From: Comamonadaceae bacterium
Lineage (GTDB): Bacteria; Pseudomonadota; Gammaproteobacteria; Burkholderiales; Burkholderiaceae_C
NCBI GenBank assembly: GCA_947458415.1
Contig: CANGZG010000051.1
Location: forward strand, 1 to 14,615
Reading direction: 5' to 3'
DNA: 14,615 nucleotides
How positions within the stretch are numbered: the first letter of the stretch is position 1; the number at the start of each line of letters is the position of its first letter. Below are positions 5,993 through 14,003 of the stretch, in pieces. A program made the position numbers and the translations under genes. Under the pieces are notes generated by a model, which was not told where the DNA came from, made no database searches, and was given only the letters and a program-made list of their open reading frames with translations.

Positions 5993-7090
5993 TCAAACCG
6001 ATGACGCCGGCTGGCCCGCAAAGTGTTTGATGGCTTTGGCACTGGCAGGCACCAACGCAGGACCGGCGTAAATCAAGCCAGTGTAAATCTGTACCAGATC
6101 AGCCCCTGATTGGATTTTTTCCACCGCGTCCATGGGCTTCATCACGCCACCGACACCGATGATGGGGAAGTGCGGCCCTAGGCGTTTCCTCACATGGCAA
6201 ATCACACGGTTGCTGGCTTCGCGCACAGGTGCGCCAGACAAACCGCCGGCCTCGTTGGCATGCGTCATGCCTTGAACCGCTTCGCGTGACAAGGTGGTGT
6301 TGGTGGCGATCACGCCCCAGGCGTTGTCAATCACTTGGTCGCCTTGCATACAGCATTGGCGCAAGGTATGGCAGAGTTGTTCAAGTTGGGCTTCATCCAG
6401 ATCCGGCGCGATTTTGATAAAGACCGGGACATGCCGTTGGTGTTTCAAAGCCAATGCTTGCCGGGTGGTTTGCAACATGCCCAGCAGTTGCTCAAAGGCC
6501 TCGTCGGTTTGCAGTTGACGCAGGTTTTGGGTGTTGGGACTTGAAATGTTGACCGTGATGTAGTCGGCATGCGGGTAAACCGCTTCCAGGCACAAACGGT
6601 AGTCATCATTGGCATTGGCCATGGGCGTGGCGGCGTTCTTGCCAATGTTCAAACCCAACAGCATGGGTGACGACGCATGTTGCCGAAAGCTTGCTTGAGC
6701 CACATGCGCGAGGAAGCTGTCCAAACCGCCATTGTTGAAGCCCAAACGGTTGATCAAGGCATGGGCTTTGGGCAAGCGAAACATGCGAGGTTTGGGGTTG
6801 CCCGCTTGTGCCAGTGGGGTCACGGTGCCCACTTCGACGAAGCCAAACCCCATGGTTTGCCACGCATCGATGCAACGGGCATTTTTGTCCAAACCTGCGG
6901 CCAAACCCAGCCGGTTCGGGAAGGTCAAGCCACACAACTTGACAGGGTCACTGATTTTTTCTTGGGCATACAAGTGCCGAAGCGGGGTGTGCTGGGTGGC
7001 TGACAACCACTGCAAGGTATGGTCGTGTACCGCTTCCGGATCTGCAGCAAACAACAAGGGACGAAGCAACGGGTAGGGCAGCACTGACAT
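5993..7090 (-). CDS. pyrD: Dihydroorotate dehydrogenase (quinone), class 2
   Basis: Membrane-associated FMN enzyme of pyrimidine synthesis that oxidises dihydroorotate to orotate and reduces quinone. The 365-residue length and N-terminal quinone-binding extension (PLLFAADPEAVHDHTL near residues 9-26) mark class 2. FMN and substrate motifs are visible: GLAAGLDKN (62-70), NRLGFNNGG (114-122), NISSPNT (181-187) with catalytic Ser184, IATNTT, GGLSG, IGVGGV and QIYTGLIYAGP. The start ATG at 7090 shares two bases with an ATG on the opposite strand; the real rpiA start is probably 37 bases away, so both genes have very little upstream space. The exonuclease gene follows by 43 bases. The neighbourhood gives no clue to pyrimidine regulation; no leader peptide or attenuator is visible. 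Confidence 0.97.
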   Translation of the reverse strand: MSVLPYPLLRPLLFAADPEAVHDHTLQWLSATQHTPLRHLYAQEKISDPVKLCGLTFPNRLGLAAGLDKNARCIDAWQTMGFGFVEVGTVTPLAQAGNPKPRMFRLPKAHALINRLGFNNGGLDSFLAHVAQASFRQHASSPMLLGLNIGKNAATPMANANDDYRLCLEAVYPHADYITVNISSPNTQNLRQLQTDEAFEQLLGMLQTTRQALALKHQRHVPVFIKIAPDLDEAQLEQLCHTLRQCCMQGDQVIDNAWGVIATNTTLSREAVQGMTHANEAGGLSGAPVREASNRVICHVRKRLGPHFPIIGVGGVMKPMDAVEKIQSGADLVQIYTGLIYAGPALVPASAKAIKHFAGQPASSV

Positions 7091-7112
7091 GGATAATCCA
7101 GCAAAGATGAAT

Positions 7113-7117
7113 GAGGA
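7113..7117 (+). promoter_or_regulatory. Ribosome binding site favouring the 7128 start of rpiA
   Basis: GAGGA lies 10 bases before the ATG at 7128. The upstream in-frame ATGs at 7089 and 7107 have no comparable site, and known RpiA proteins begin close to the TQDELK sequence. Confidence 0.55.
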
Positions 7118-7127
7118 ATTGTCACCG

Positions 7128-7817
7128 ATGAACCAGACCGGTCAAACGCAGGACGAACTGAAAACGTTGGTGGCGCAAGCTGCACTGAAACATGTGGTGC
7201 CAGGCGAATACCTGGGCGTGGGAACAGGATCCACCGTCAACAAATTCATTGACGCGCTGGCTGCCAGTGGGCTGAACATCAAAGCCGCGGTGTCAAGTTC
7301 CAATGCATCCACCGAAAGAATGCTGTCATTGGGGTTGCCCGTGGTGGCATTGACACAGGTTGAGCGAATAGCGGTCTACATCGATGGCGCAGATGAAATT
7401 GACGCGAAAGGCTTCATGGTCAAAGGTGGCGGTGCCGCTTTGACCCGAGAAAAAATCGTGGCAGCGCAAGCGGACAAATTTGTCTGCATTGCCGATGTGT
7501 CAAAGCGCGTGGCGGTGTTGGGAAGGTTTCCTTTGCCGGTGGAGGTCATCCCCATGGCGGCACCTCAATTGATTCGTCAATTTGCAGCCATGGGCGGCAA
7601 GGCCAGTTTGCGGCAGTCCAACGGACAAGCTTTGTTGACAGACAACGGGCAACAAATATTGGATGTGGTGGGCTTGCAGATCACCGATCCTTTAGGCTTT
7701 GAAAACACCGTCAGCCAATGGCCAGGCGTGGTCACCGTGGGCGTGTTTGCCCACCAACGAGCACACGTGTGTTTGTTAGGGACTGCGCAAGGTGTGCAAA
7801 CCTTGGTTTATGACTGA
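7128..7817 (+). CDS. rpiA: Ribose-5-phosphate isomerase A
   Basis: Interconverts ribose 5-phosphate and ribulose 5-phosphate in the non-oxidative pentose phosphate pathway, supplying ribose for nucleotides. From the chosen ATG the protein has 229 residues, the usual length. Motifs: GVGTGSTVNKFIDAL phosphate loop (about 30-44), YIDGADEID with Asp86 and Asp89, and KGGGAALTREKI with Glu108, the probable general base. The tail includes TVGVFAHQRAHVCLLGT. In-frame ATGs at 7089 and 7107 would add 13 or 7 unconserved residues. The gene is divergent from pyrD with a 37-base gap; both products feed nucleotide synthesis (ribose phosphate and orotate), which may explain the pairing. The 3' end overlaps the convergent prlC end by 10 bases. 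Confidence 0.97.
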   Translation: MNQTGQTQDELKTLVAQAALKHVVPGEYLGVGTGSTVNKFIDALAASGLNIKAAVSSSNASTERMLSLGLPVVALTQVERIAVYIDGADEIDAKGFMVKGGGAALTREKIVAAQADKFVCIADVSKRVAVLGRFPLPVEVIPMAAPQLIRQFAAMGGKASLRQSNGQALLTDNGQQILDVVGLQITDPLGFENTVSQWPGVVTVGVFAHQRAHVCLLGTAQGVQTLVYD

Positions 7818-9841
7818 TGTGCCATGCCTTGATGACGCAGCAAGGCGTCTAAAGTGGGCTCTCGGCCGCGGAATGCTTTGAACGAATCCATGGCGGGGCG
7901 GCTGCCGCCGGCCTCCAAAATCGCACGTCTGTAACGTCTGCCTGTGTCGACGCTGTGCTGTCCCTCTGGTGAGAGGGTTTCCTCAAACGCGGCATACGCG
8001 TCTGCACTCAATACCTCGGCCCATTTGTAGCTGTAATACCCGGCGGCATACCCGCCCGCGAAAATGTGACTGAACGAATGCGGCATGCGGTTGAACGCAG
8101 GGGGATGCATCACCGCCACTTCCTCTCTCACTTGCTGCAATACGTCCAAGACGCGAATCTGCTTGGCTGGCAAGGTGTGCAAATACATGTCCAGCAAAGA
8201 GAATTCGATTTGACGCAAGGTTTGTAAACCGCTTTGGAAATTTTTGGCCGCCAGCATCTTTTCAAACAAATCTCGCGGCAAGGGTTCACCGGTGTCGACA
8301 TGCGCGGTCATGTGCTTGAGCACGGACCATTCCCAACAAAAGTTTTCCATGAATTGGCTGGGCAATTCAACCGCATCCCATTCAACGCCGCTGATGCCGG
8401 AGACATCGCGCTCATTGACTTGGGTGAGCATGTGGTGCAGACCGTGGCCGCATTCATGGAACAAGGTGATCACGTCGTCATGAGTGAGCAAGGGGGGTTG
8501 ACCGTTGACGCCCTCAGCGAAATTGCAAACCAAGTGCGCGACCGGCGTTTGCAATTGACCGGTGTCAGGGCGCAACCAACGTGCGCGGACATCGTCCATC
8601 CATGCGCCGCCGCGTTTGCCTTGTCTGGCACCGGGGTCTAAATAAAACTGGCCCACCAACTGGCCTTGTCTTTCAATTCGGTAAAACTTCACGCCGGCAT
8701 GCCACACGGGGGCTTGGTCTTGGCGGATATCGACCTCAAACAAAGTCTCCACAATTTTGAACAGGCCTTCAAGTACCTTGGGCGCAGTGAAATAGGCCTT
8801 CACTTCCAAGTCGCTGAAGGCATAGCGCGCTTGCTTGAGTTTTTCACCCACGTAAGTCCAATCCCAGGCTTGAGGATCGGGCAACTGCAAGTGTTTGGCC
8901 GCGAATTCGCGCATCTCATCCAGGTCTTTGATGGCATAGGGTTTGGCGCGAACAGCCAAGTCACGCAGAAAACCGATGACATGGTCTGGCGACTCGGCCA
9001 TTTTGCTGGCCAAAGAAACTTGCGCGTGGTTGCCATAACCCAGCAGTTGGGCTTCTTCTTCTCGAAGCTGGAGAATTTCCACCAACAAAGCGCTGTTGTC
9101 GAATTGCGTCTGTTCTGACAACTCGGACGCGCGCGTGGCATAAGCGCGGTAGAGTTTTTCGCGCACTGCGCTGCTGTGGGCGTACTGCATGACCGGTAAG
9201 TAGCAGGGCATTTTCAGGGTGAGTTTGTAACCTGTGTCACCGTCTGCTTCGGCCAACGCACGGGCTGTTTGCAACACATCTTGCGGAATGCCTGCGGTCT
9301 CTTCTTGCGTGATGACCATCGACCACGCATCGGTGGCGTCCAGCACATGCTCGCTGAACAACTGGCTGATTTCGGCCTGTCTTTCTTGGATGGCTGCGAA
9401 ACGCGCTTTGGCCGCACCGGTCAGTTCTGCGCCTGACAACACGAAATTGCGCAGCGCCAAGTCTCTGGCGTGGCGTTGCTCGGTGTTCAAGGCCTCAGGT
9501 GAAATGGCTTTGTATTTGGCATAAAGCGCTTCGCTAGCGCCCAAGCGTGTCCAAAATTCGGTGACCTTGGGCAGTTGCGCGTTGTAGGCTGCGCGGAGTT
9601 CTGGCGTGTCTGCCACAGACTGCAAATGGCTGATGGCACCCCAAGCGCGACCGAGTTGCTCGGTGGCGGTATCAAGCACTTGGGAGATGCGGACCCAGTC
9701 TGCAGGGAAGTCGCTTTGGGTGGCGGTGCCCAATGCCGTGTCGGCTTTTTCAAGCAATTGGGTGATCGCGGGTTCTACGTCAGCTGGCGTGATGCGATCA
9801 AACAGGGGAAGCGAGGAAAAGTCGAGCAGCGGGTTTGTCAT
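7808..9841 (-). CDS. prlC: Oligopeptidase A, M3 family zinc metallopeptidase
   Basis: Cytoplasmic zinc peptidase that degrades short peptides, including signal peptide fragments, in the family of E. coli OpdA. The 677-residue length is normal. The catalytic signature is FHECGHGLHHML with zinc ligands His462 and His466 and base Glu463; the third ligand is Glu492 in GVEWDAVELPSQF. The conserved YYSYKWAEVLSADAYAAF and late RxRxxILxxGGSRP-type region near the C-terminus are present, so the enzyme looks intact. The ATG lies 4 bases after the folD stop with no ribosome site before it (CTGCCTCCTGAACGC), so translation probably depends on coupling to folD. It is the last gene of the minus-strand unit and overlaps convergent rpiA by 10 bases. 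Confidence 0.95.
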   Translation of the reverse strand: MTNPLLDFSSLPLFDRITPADVEPAITQLLEKADTALGTATQSDFPADWVRISQVLDTATEQLGRAWGAISHLQSVADTPELRAAYNAQLPKVTEFWTRLGASEALYAKYKAISPEALNTEQRHARDLALRNFVLSGAELTGAAKARFAAIQERQAEISQLFSEHVLDATDAWSMVITQEETAGIPQDVLQTARALAEADGDTGYKLTLKMPCYLPVMQYAHSSAVREKLYRAYATRASELSEQTQFDNSALLVEILQLREEEAQLLGYGNHAQVSLASKMAESPDHVIGFLRDLAVRAKPYAIKDLDEMREFAAKHLQLPDPQAWDWTYVGEKLKQARYAFSDLEVKAYFTAPKVLEGLFKIVETLFEVDIRQDQAPVWHAGVKFYRIERQGQLVGQFYLDPGARQGKRGGAWMDDVRARWLRPDTGQLQTPVAHLVCNFAEGVNGQPPLLTHDDVITLFHECGHGLHHMLTQVNERDVSGISGVEWDAVELPSQFMENFCWEWSVLKHMTAHVDTGEPLPRDLFEKMLAAKNFQSGLQTLRQIEFSLLDMYLHTLPAKQIRVLDVLQQVREEVAVMHPPAFNRMPHSFSHIFAGGYAAGYYSYKWAEVLSADAYAAFEETLSPEGQHSVDTGRRYRRAILEAGGSRPAMDSFKAFRGREPTLDALLRHQGMAHQS

Positions 9842-9845
9842 GCGT

Positions 9846-10700
9846 TCAGGAGGCAGCGTGTTGTTCGGCGGAAGCCAGTGTGTTGACCAGCAACATGGTG
9901 ATGGTCATGGGGCCGACACCACCAGGAACGGGTGTGATGTAGGAAGCCACTTGTTTCACGCCTTCGTAATCGACATCGCCACACAGCTTGCCCTCGTCGT
10001 CGCGGTTCATGCCGACATCGATCACCACCGCGCCGGGTTTGACCATGTCGGCGGTCAGCACGTTGCGTTTGCCCACGGCTGCCACGATGACATCGGCTTG
10101 CAAGGTGTGGGCTTTTAAATCGGGGGTGGCGCTGTGGCAAATGGTGACCGTGGCGTGCGCTTGCAACAGCATCAAAGCCATGGGTTTGCCCACGATGTTG
10201 CTGCGGCCAATCACCACCGCATGTTTGCCTCTGAGGGAATAGCCAATGTGCTCGAGCATTTTCATGCAGCCATGGGGTGTGCAAGGCCAGTAACCGGGCA
10301 GACCGGTCATGAGTGCGCCGGCACTGGCCACATGAAAACCGTCCACGTCTTTTTCCGGCGCAATGGCTTCGATGACTTTTTCCGCATTGATGTGGGCAGG
10401 CAAGGGCAACTGCACCAAGATGCCGTGGATCTGCTTGTCTTGGTTCAGGGCATGCACCCGAGCCAACAATTCGGCCTCGGTCATGGCAGCATCGTGCTTT
10501 TCAAGCAATGAGTGGATGCCAGTTTGTTCGCAAGCTTTGACTTTGTTGCGTACATACACTTGACTGGCTGGGTTGTCGCCCACCAAAATGACCGCCAGAC
10601 CAGGGTTCACACCCCGGGCTTGAAGGGCTTTGACTTGGTCGGTGACTTGTTGACGTAAAAGTGCGGACAGCGCGTTGCCGTCGATGATGGAAGCAGTCAT
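9846..10700 (-). CDS. folD: Bifunctional methylenetetrahydrofolate dehydrogenase / methenyltetrahydrofolate cyclohydrolase
   Basis: Cytoplasmic enzyme interconverting 5,10-methylene-THF, 5,10-methenyl-THF and 10-formyl-THF with NADP(H), feeding purine, thymidylate and formyl-Met synthesis. The 284-residue length is typical. Motifs: SQVYVRNKVKACEQTGI with Tyr49 and catalytic Lys53, GILVQLPLP (about 94-102), EKDVDGFH, the dinucleotide-binding GRSNIVGKPMALML (about 164-177), and the C-terminal TPVPGGVGPMTITML. The start is 3 bases after the response regulator stop, with AAGG about 10 bases before the ATG inside that gene. It is followed by prlC after 4 bases, so the four genes kinase-regulator-folD-prlC form one tight unit. 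It has no obvious functional link to the regulatory pair. Confidence 0.97.
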   Translation of the reverse strand: MTASIIDGNALSALLRQQVTDQVKALQARGVNPGLAVILVGDNPASQVYVRNKVKACEQTGIHSLLEKHDAAMTEAELLARVHALNQDKQIHGILVQLPLPAHINAEKVIEAIAPEKDVDGFHVASAGALMTGLPGYWPCTPHGCMKMLEHIGYSLRGKHAVVIGRSNIVGKPMALMLLQAHATVTICHSATPDLKAHTLQADVIVAAVGKRNVLTADMVKPGAVVIDVGMNRDDEGKLCGDVDYEGVKQVASYITPVPGGVGPMTITMLLVNTLASAEQHAAS

Positions 10701-10703
10701 GTG

Positions 10704-11330
10704 TCAGGCCTTGGCAGAGTTGGGGCCCAATGCAATTTTCAGCAAGTCGGCCACGGTGTTGGCGTTGAGTTTTTCCATGATGTTGGCCCGGTGGGCCTCC
10801 ACGGTTTTGATGCTGATGCCCAAGTCGTCAGCGATTTGTTTGTTCAAACGACCGGCAACGATGCGCTCGAGCACTTGCGATTCACGCGCGGTCAATTTGC
10901 CCATGAGGGCGTCTCGGTTGGCGGCGTGCTGGTAATCAGCAAAAGCCTCTCGGGCTTGGTCCAGCATGCGTTCGACCACGCTCAGCAATTCTTCTTCTTT
11001 GAAGGGTTTGGGGATGAAATCCATCGCGCCTTTTTTCATGGTGGTCACCGCCATGGGCACGTCGCCATGACCGGTGATGAACACGATGGGCAGGGGGGAT
11101 TTGCGCTCGATCAAACGGTCTTGCAATTCGAGACCGGAAATGCCGGGCATGCGGATGTCCACCAACAAGCAAGCAACTTCACGCGGGTCATAACGGCTGA
11201 GGAACGATTCTGCAGAATCAAAACAGCGCACTCTGTAATCTTTGCCTTCGAGCAACCATTGCAATGAATCACGAACAGCTTCGTCGTCATCCACCACGTA
11301 GATGTTGCCTTTTTTGGGAATCAAGCTCAT
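10704..11330 (-). CDS. FixJ/NarL-type response regulator (REC + LuxR HTH)
   Basis: DNA-binding response regulator of 208 residues, partner of the kinase directly upstream. The receiver domain (about 8-122) has acidic Asp14-Asp15-Asp16, phospho-acceptor Asp58 in LLVDIRMPGISG, Thr86 in FITGHGDVPMAV and Lys108 in IPKPF, so all signalling residues are present. The ITGHGDVPMAVTTMKKGAMDF stretch is typical of the FixJ/TtrR/TodT class. A LuxR-type helix-turn-helix follows (about 143-200): LTARESQVLERIVAGRLNKQIA, then ISIKTVEAHRANIMEKL. The start has GGAG 7 bases upstream. It lies 32 bases after the kinase stop and 3 bases before folD. Its target genes are unknown; divergent aceE and its own operon are the nearest candidates. 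Confidence 0.93.
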   Translation of the reverse strand: MSLIPKKGNIYVVDDDEAVRDSLQWLLEGKDYRVRCFDSAESFLSRYDPREVACLLVDIRMPGISGLELQDRLIERKSPLPIVFITGHGDVPMAVTTMKKGAMDFIPKPFKEEELLSVVERMLDQAREAFADYQHAANRDALMGKLTARESQVLERIVAGRLNKQIADDLGISIKTVEAHRANIMEKLNANTVADLLKIALGPNSAKA

Positions 11331-11362
11331 CAGTTACTCCAAATGCAATAAAAACACCGATA

Positions 11363-13867
11363 TCAAGCAGCAACCATGGCTGGTTTGGCAGGCAGCCAGA
11401 ATGAAAAACGGCAACCCACAATCACCGATCCATTGTAGATGTTCTCGGCATGCATCCGCCCTTGGTGAGACTCGATGATGGTGCGGCATAAATTCAAGCC
11501 AATGCCCATGCCTTCGCTTTTGGTTGTGTAGAAAGCTTCGAACACCCTGGCCATGACTTCGGCGGGCATGCCTTCGCCGCTGTCGGTCACTGAGAACACC
11601 ACCACTTCTTGTTGTTCGATCACTTTGGGGACGATTTGCAATTCCACATGGCGCTCATTGAGCGGACGCTTGGCGTGTTCGATCGCTTCAGCGGCATTCT
11701 TGAGTAAATTGATCAGCACTTGTTCGATCAAGATCGGGTCCACCAAAATTTTGTTGATGCGGTCGGACACATACAAACTCAAGCGCACTTGTCGGCGACG
11801 CAATTCAATGTCTGCCAGTTCCACGGCCTCGGTCACCATCGGTGCGATCAAGGTCAAGACACGGTTGGTTTCGCTGCGCCGCACGAAACTGCGAATGCGC
11901 TGAATGATTTGACCGGCACGTTGCGCTTGGTGCGAGGTTTTCTCCAAGGCCTTGAGCAATTCTTCTTCGCTGATTTGTTTGCCTTGCAAGCGCGTGAGCA
12001 TGCCGTTGCAATAGTTGGAAATGGAGGTCAGGGGTTGATTGAGTTCATGGGCCACGCTGGAGGCCATCTCGCCCATGGTGATCAAGCGGCTGGCCGATTG
12101 CGCGCGCTCGGCTTGCAGTGCGGCTTGCTCTTCGGCATTGCGTCGGGCGGTGATGTCGGTGGAGATGACCATTTGAGCCAACCTGCCGTCGACCCAGTTC
12201 AAATAGCGAGAACGTACCTCGAGCCACTTGTTCAAGCCGGGCAAATAAATTTCAGAGTTTTCTGTTTTGGCCTGCGTCAAGGTCACGCCCGGCATGCCCG
12301 CCAAGTCGTCGACTGACTCGTCGCGGCTGGATTTGTCCGTGGCCAACAAACCCGCTTGCGTGACCAAATTCAAATGGCCTTCACTTTGGTTGCCAAACCA
12401 TTGCCGATAGAGCTTGTTGGCGAACAACAACTCGGTGCTGCCCAGCGGCGTGACCGACACAGAGGCATCCAACGCTTCCAGCACGGTGGTGAAGCGTTCA
12501 TAAGAGGCCGAGAGTTGTTCGCGGATGCGGTTGGGTTCGGTGATGTCGGTCATCGAGGTCATCCAACCGGTTTGTTGACCATAGGCATCAATCAGTGGCG
12601 ACACGTAAAGCCGGGCATCAAAAAACGTACCGTTTTTGCGCTTGACCTTGATTTGAAAACCGCTGAGCGTGGTGCGGCCGCTGAGTTGGTCTTCCAGCTT
12701 AGACTGCATCATCAAGTGGTCTTCTTCCGGCCAATACGGAAAAGGAGAGCGCAGCCCGACCAATTCTTTGTCGGTCCATCCAGTCATTTGACAAAAGGCT
12801 GCATTGACATAAGTGATGCGTCCATTCATGTCCATCGCGCGCATGCCCGTCAAAATGGAATTTTCCATGGCACGTCGGAAATTGGTTTCGGCCACCAAGG
12901 CTTCTTGTGCTTGCAAGCGACGGCGTGTGTGGCGCCAGGTGCCAATCAGCATCCACGTGGTCATGCCACTGAGCAACAACACCAACCAAAACAAGCCACT
13001 GCCTATGAGTACCTGAGATGTTCGATAAGCTTGTGCGCGCAATTGCAAACTGTTGCCAACGGTCGAGACAGGCACACTGTATTCATAAGCTTTGCTTTCC
13101 CACGGTGCGTAGTCAAACACCCCGCTGCGCGGTCTGATGCTTTGTCCCGCCAGCAAATTGTTGTCTGCATCCACCAAAGCCACGGCGTGTCTGGCGGTGA
13201 CTTCGGTGGGAACCGCAAACCGAAGCAGGTTTTCCAGGTTGTAGTCCACCAGCACCACACCTTTGAAATTTTCATTGTTGAAAATCGGAATATGCAATTG
13301 CATGTGCGGTTCTTGTAAACCCGAGCCATCCTCGAGTTTGATCAAGATGGGCGGCGAGTAAATGGAGCGTCGAATTTCTTGGGCCAGCAAAAAAGATTCA
13401 TCGGTTTGCGGGTGGTCCAGCCAGTCGCTGTTGCGGTGAAAAGGTTGCCATTGCGCTGAGCCGGATGCGTAACTCGAGCGTGTGTGACGGAATTGATCAA
13501 TCCAGCTGATGCTGGCGAGCTCAGGGTATTGCTTGACCATGTCCATGGCTGACGAGGCAAACTCGAGTGCAGTGAATTTGTCGTTGCCCACCTCACGTGC
13601 CATGCGCAACATTTGCTCTTGCTGCTCCAACAAGTGCAGACGCATTTTTTGGTTGGCGTATTCCAAGTCGCGCTGTACGCTTTCTTGCTCGCGTTCGCGT
13701 TCCTCTATGCGCAGGTAACCCACGCTGCTGACGATGGTCAACAAGAAAATTCCCACCGCAGCGATGGGCGCAATCATGGCCACCCGGTCTTGGCGGCTCG
13801 GGCTTTGGCGTTTCCACCACGCGACCCAACGCGAGGTCACGGGTTTGAGGAATTTGCTTTTGATCAC
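11363..13867 (-). CDS. Membrane sensor histidine kinase with periplasmic sensor and two PAS-type domains
   Basis: Inner-membrane sensor kinase of 834 residues, upstream partner of the FixJ-type regulator. Layout: basic N-terminus; membrane helix about 30-52; a charged coiled-coil stretch (54-90) opening a large periplasmic region to about 284, probably Cache-like (SIYSPPILIKLEDGSG, HIPIFNNENFKGVVLVDYNLENLL); second membrane helix about 286-309; PAS domain about 325-445 (GRITYVNAAFCQMTGWTDKELVG, PYWPEED); a second divergent PAS-type domain about 453-572; then HisKA with phospho-acceptor His607 in VAHELNQPLTSISNYC and HATPase with N box Asn724 (LLKNAAEA), G1 DSGEGMP (762-768) and G2 GMGIGL (786-791). 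All kinase motifs look intact. The class resembles FixL/TtrS/DctB; no haem-binding His is apparent to me in the PAS. The start is GTG with only a weak ribosome site. The signal is unknown. Confidence 0.93.
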   Translation of the reverse strand: MIKSKFLKPVTSRWVAWWKRQSPSRQDRVAMIAPIAAVGIFLLTIVSSVGYLRIEEREREQESVQRDLEYANQKMRLHLLEQQEQMLRMAREVGNDKFTALEFASSAMDMVKQYPELASISWIDQFRHTRSSYASGSAQWQPFHRNSDWLDHPQTDESFLLAQEIRRSIYSPPILIKLEDGSGLQEPHMQLHIPIFNNENFKGVVLVDYNLENLLRFAVPTEVTARHAVALVDADNNLLAGQSIRPRSGVFDYAPWESKAYEYSVPVSTVGNSLQLRAQAYRTSQVLIGSGLFWLVLLLSGMTTWMLIGTWRHTRRRLQAQEALVAETNFRRAMENSILTGMRAMDMNGRITYVNAAFCQMTGWTDKELVGLRSPFPYWPEEDHLMMQSKLEDQLSGRTTLSGFQIKVKRKNGTFFDARLYVSPLIDAYGQQTGWMTSMTDITEPNRIREQLSASYERFTTVLEALDASVSVTPLGSTELLFANKLYRQWFGNQSEGHLNLVTQAGLLATDKSSRDESVDDLAGMPGVTLTQAKTENSEIYLPGLNKWLEVRSRYLNWVDGRLAQMVISTDITARRNAEEQAALQAERAQSASRLITMGEMASSVAHELNQPLTSISNYCNGMLTRLQGKQISEEELLKALEKTSHQAQRAGQIIQRIRSFVRRSETNRVLTLIAPMVTEAVELADIELRRRQVRLSLYVSDRINKILVDPILIEQVLINLLKNAAEAIEHAKRPLNERHVELQIVPKVIEQQEVVVFSVTDSGEGMPAEVMARVFEAFYTTKSEGMGIGLNLCRTIIESHQGRMHAENIYNGSVIVGCRFSFWLPAKPAMVAA

Positions 13868-13935
13868 CGCCCGAGTTTAGGTCAAGCAAACAGGTAGGGT
13901 TATTATTTTTCACAATACGAAATTGATCAGCGTCA

Positions 13936-13952
13936 TTTGAAATTGTGTCAAA
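13936..13952. repeat. Short inverted repeat in the kinase/aceE divergent gap
   Basis: TTTGA and TCAAA arms separated by 7 bases. The right arm overlaps the candidate aceE -10 box, and its complement reads TTGACA (minus strand 13951-13946), a perfect -35 hexamer for the kinase direction, although no good -10 follows it. The arms are short, so chance is a real possibility. Confidence 0.3.
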
Positions 13953-13954
13953 AT
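13946..13954 (+). promoter_or_regulatory. Candidate extended -10 promoter element for aceE
   Basis: TG-T-CAAAAT: an extended -10 dinucleotide followed by a hexamer matching 4 of 6 consensus bases. Transcription would start near 13961, giving a leader of about 43 bases. No good -35 hexamer is seen at 17 bases; TTGATC (13923-13928) is 20 bases away. Tentative. Confidence 0.28.
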
Positions 13955-13991
13955 GCGACCAAGTTGTGATGAGCAGCGAACAAGCTAAATC

Positions 13992-13997
13992 AAGGAG
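13992..13997 (+). promoter_or_regulatory. Ribosome binding site of aceE
   Basis: AAGGAG 6 bases before the ATG at 14004, a strong site in a position that fixes the start of the truncated gene. Confidence 0.8.
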
Positions 13998-14003
13998 ACC
14001 AAC

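Noticed and set aside
5950..6042. Longer N-terminus for the exonuclease starting at 6042.
   Set aside because: It would overlap the pyrD coding end by 50 bases with an unconserved basic sequence; a suitably spaced AAGG supports 5949.
7089..7127. Upstream rpiA start at ATG 7089 or 7107.
   Set aside because: Extra residues are not part of the RpiA family pattern and no ribosome site supports them, while GAGGA precedes the ATG at 7128.
12356..13318. A 320-codon open frame on the plus strand opposite the sensor kinase.
   Set aside because: It lies wholly within a kinase gene with recognisable domains, its translation is rich in His/Gln/Arg with no domain, and no ribosome site was noted; it is a by-product of codon bias.
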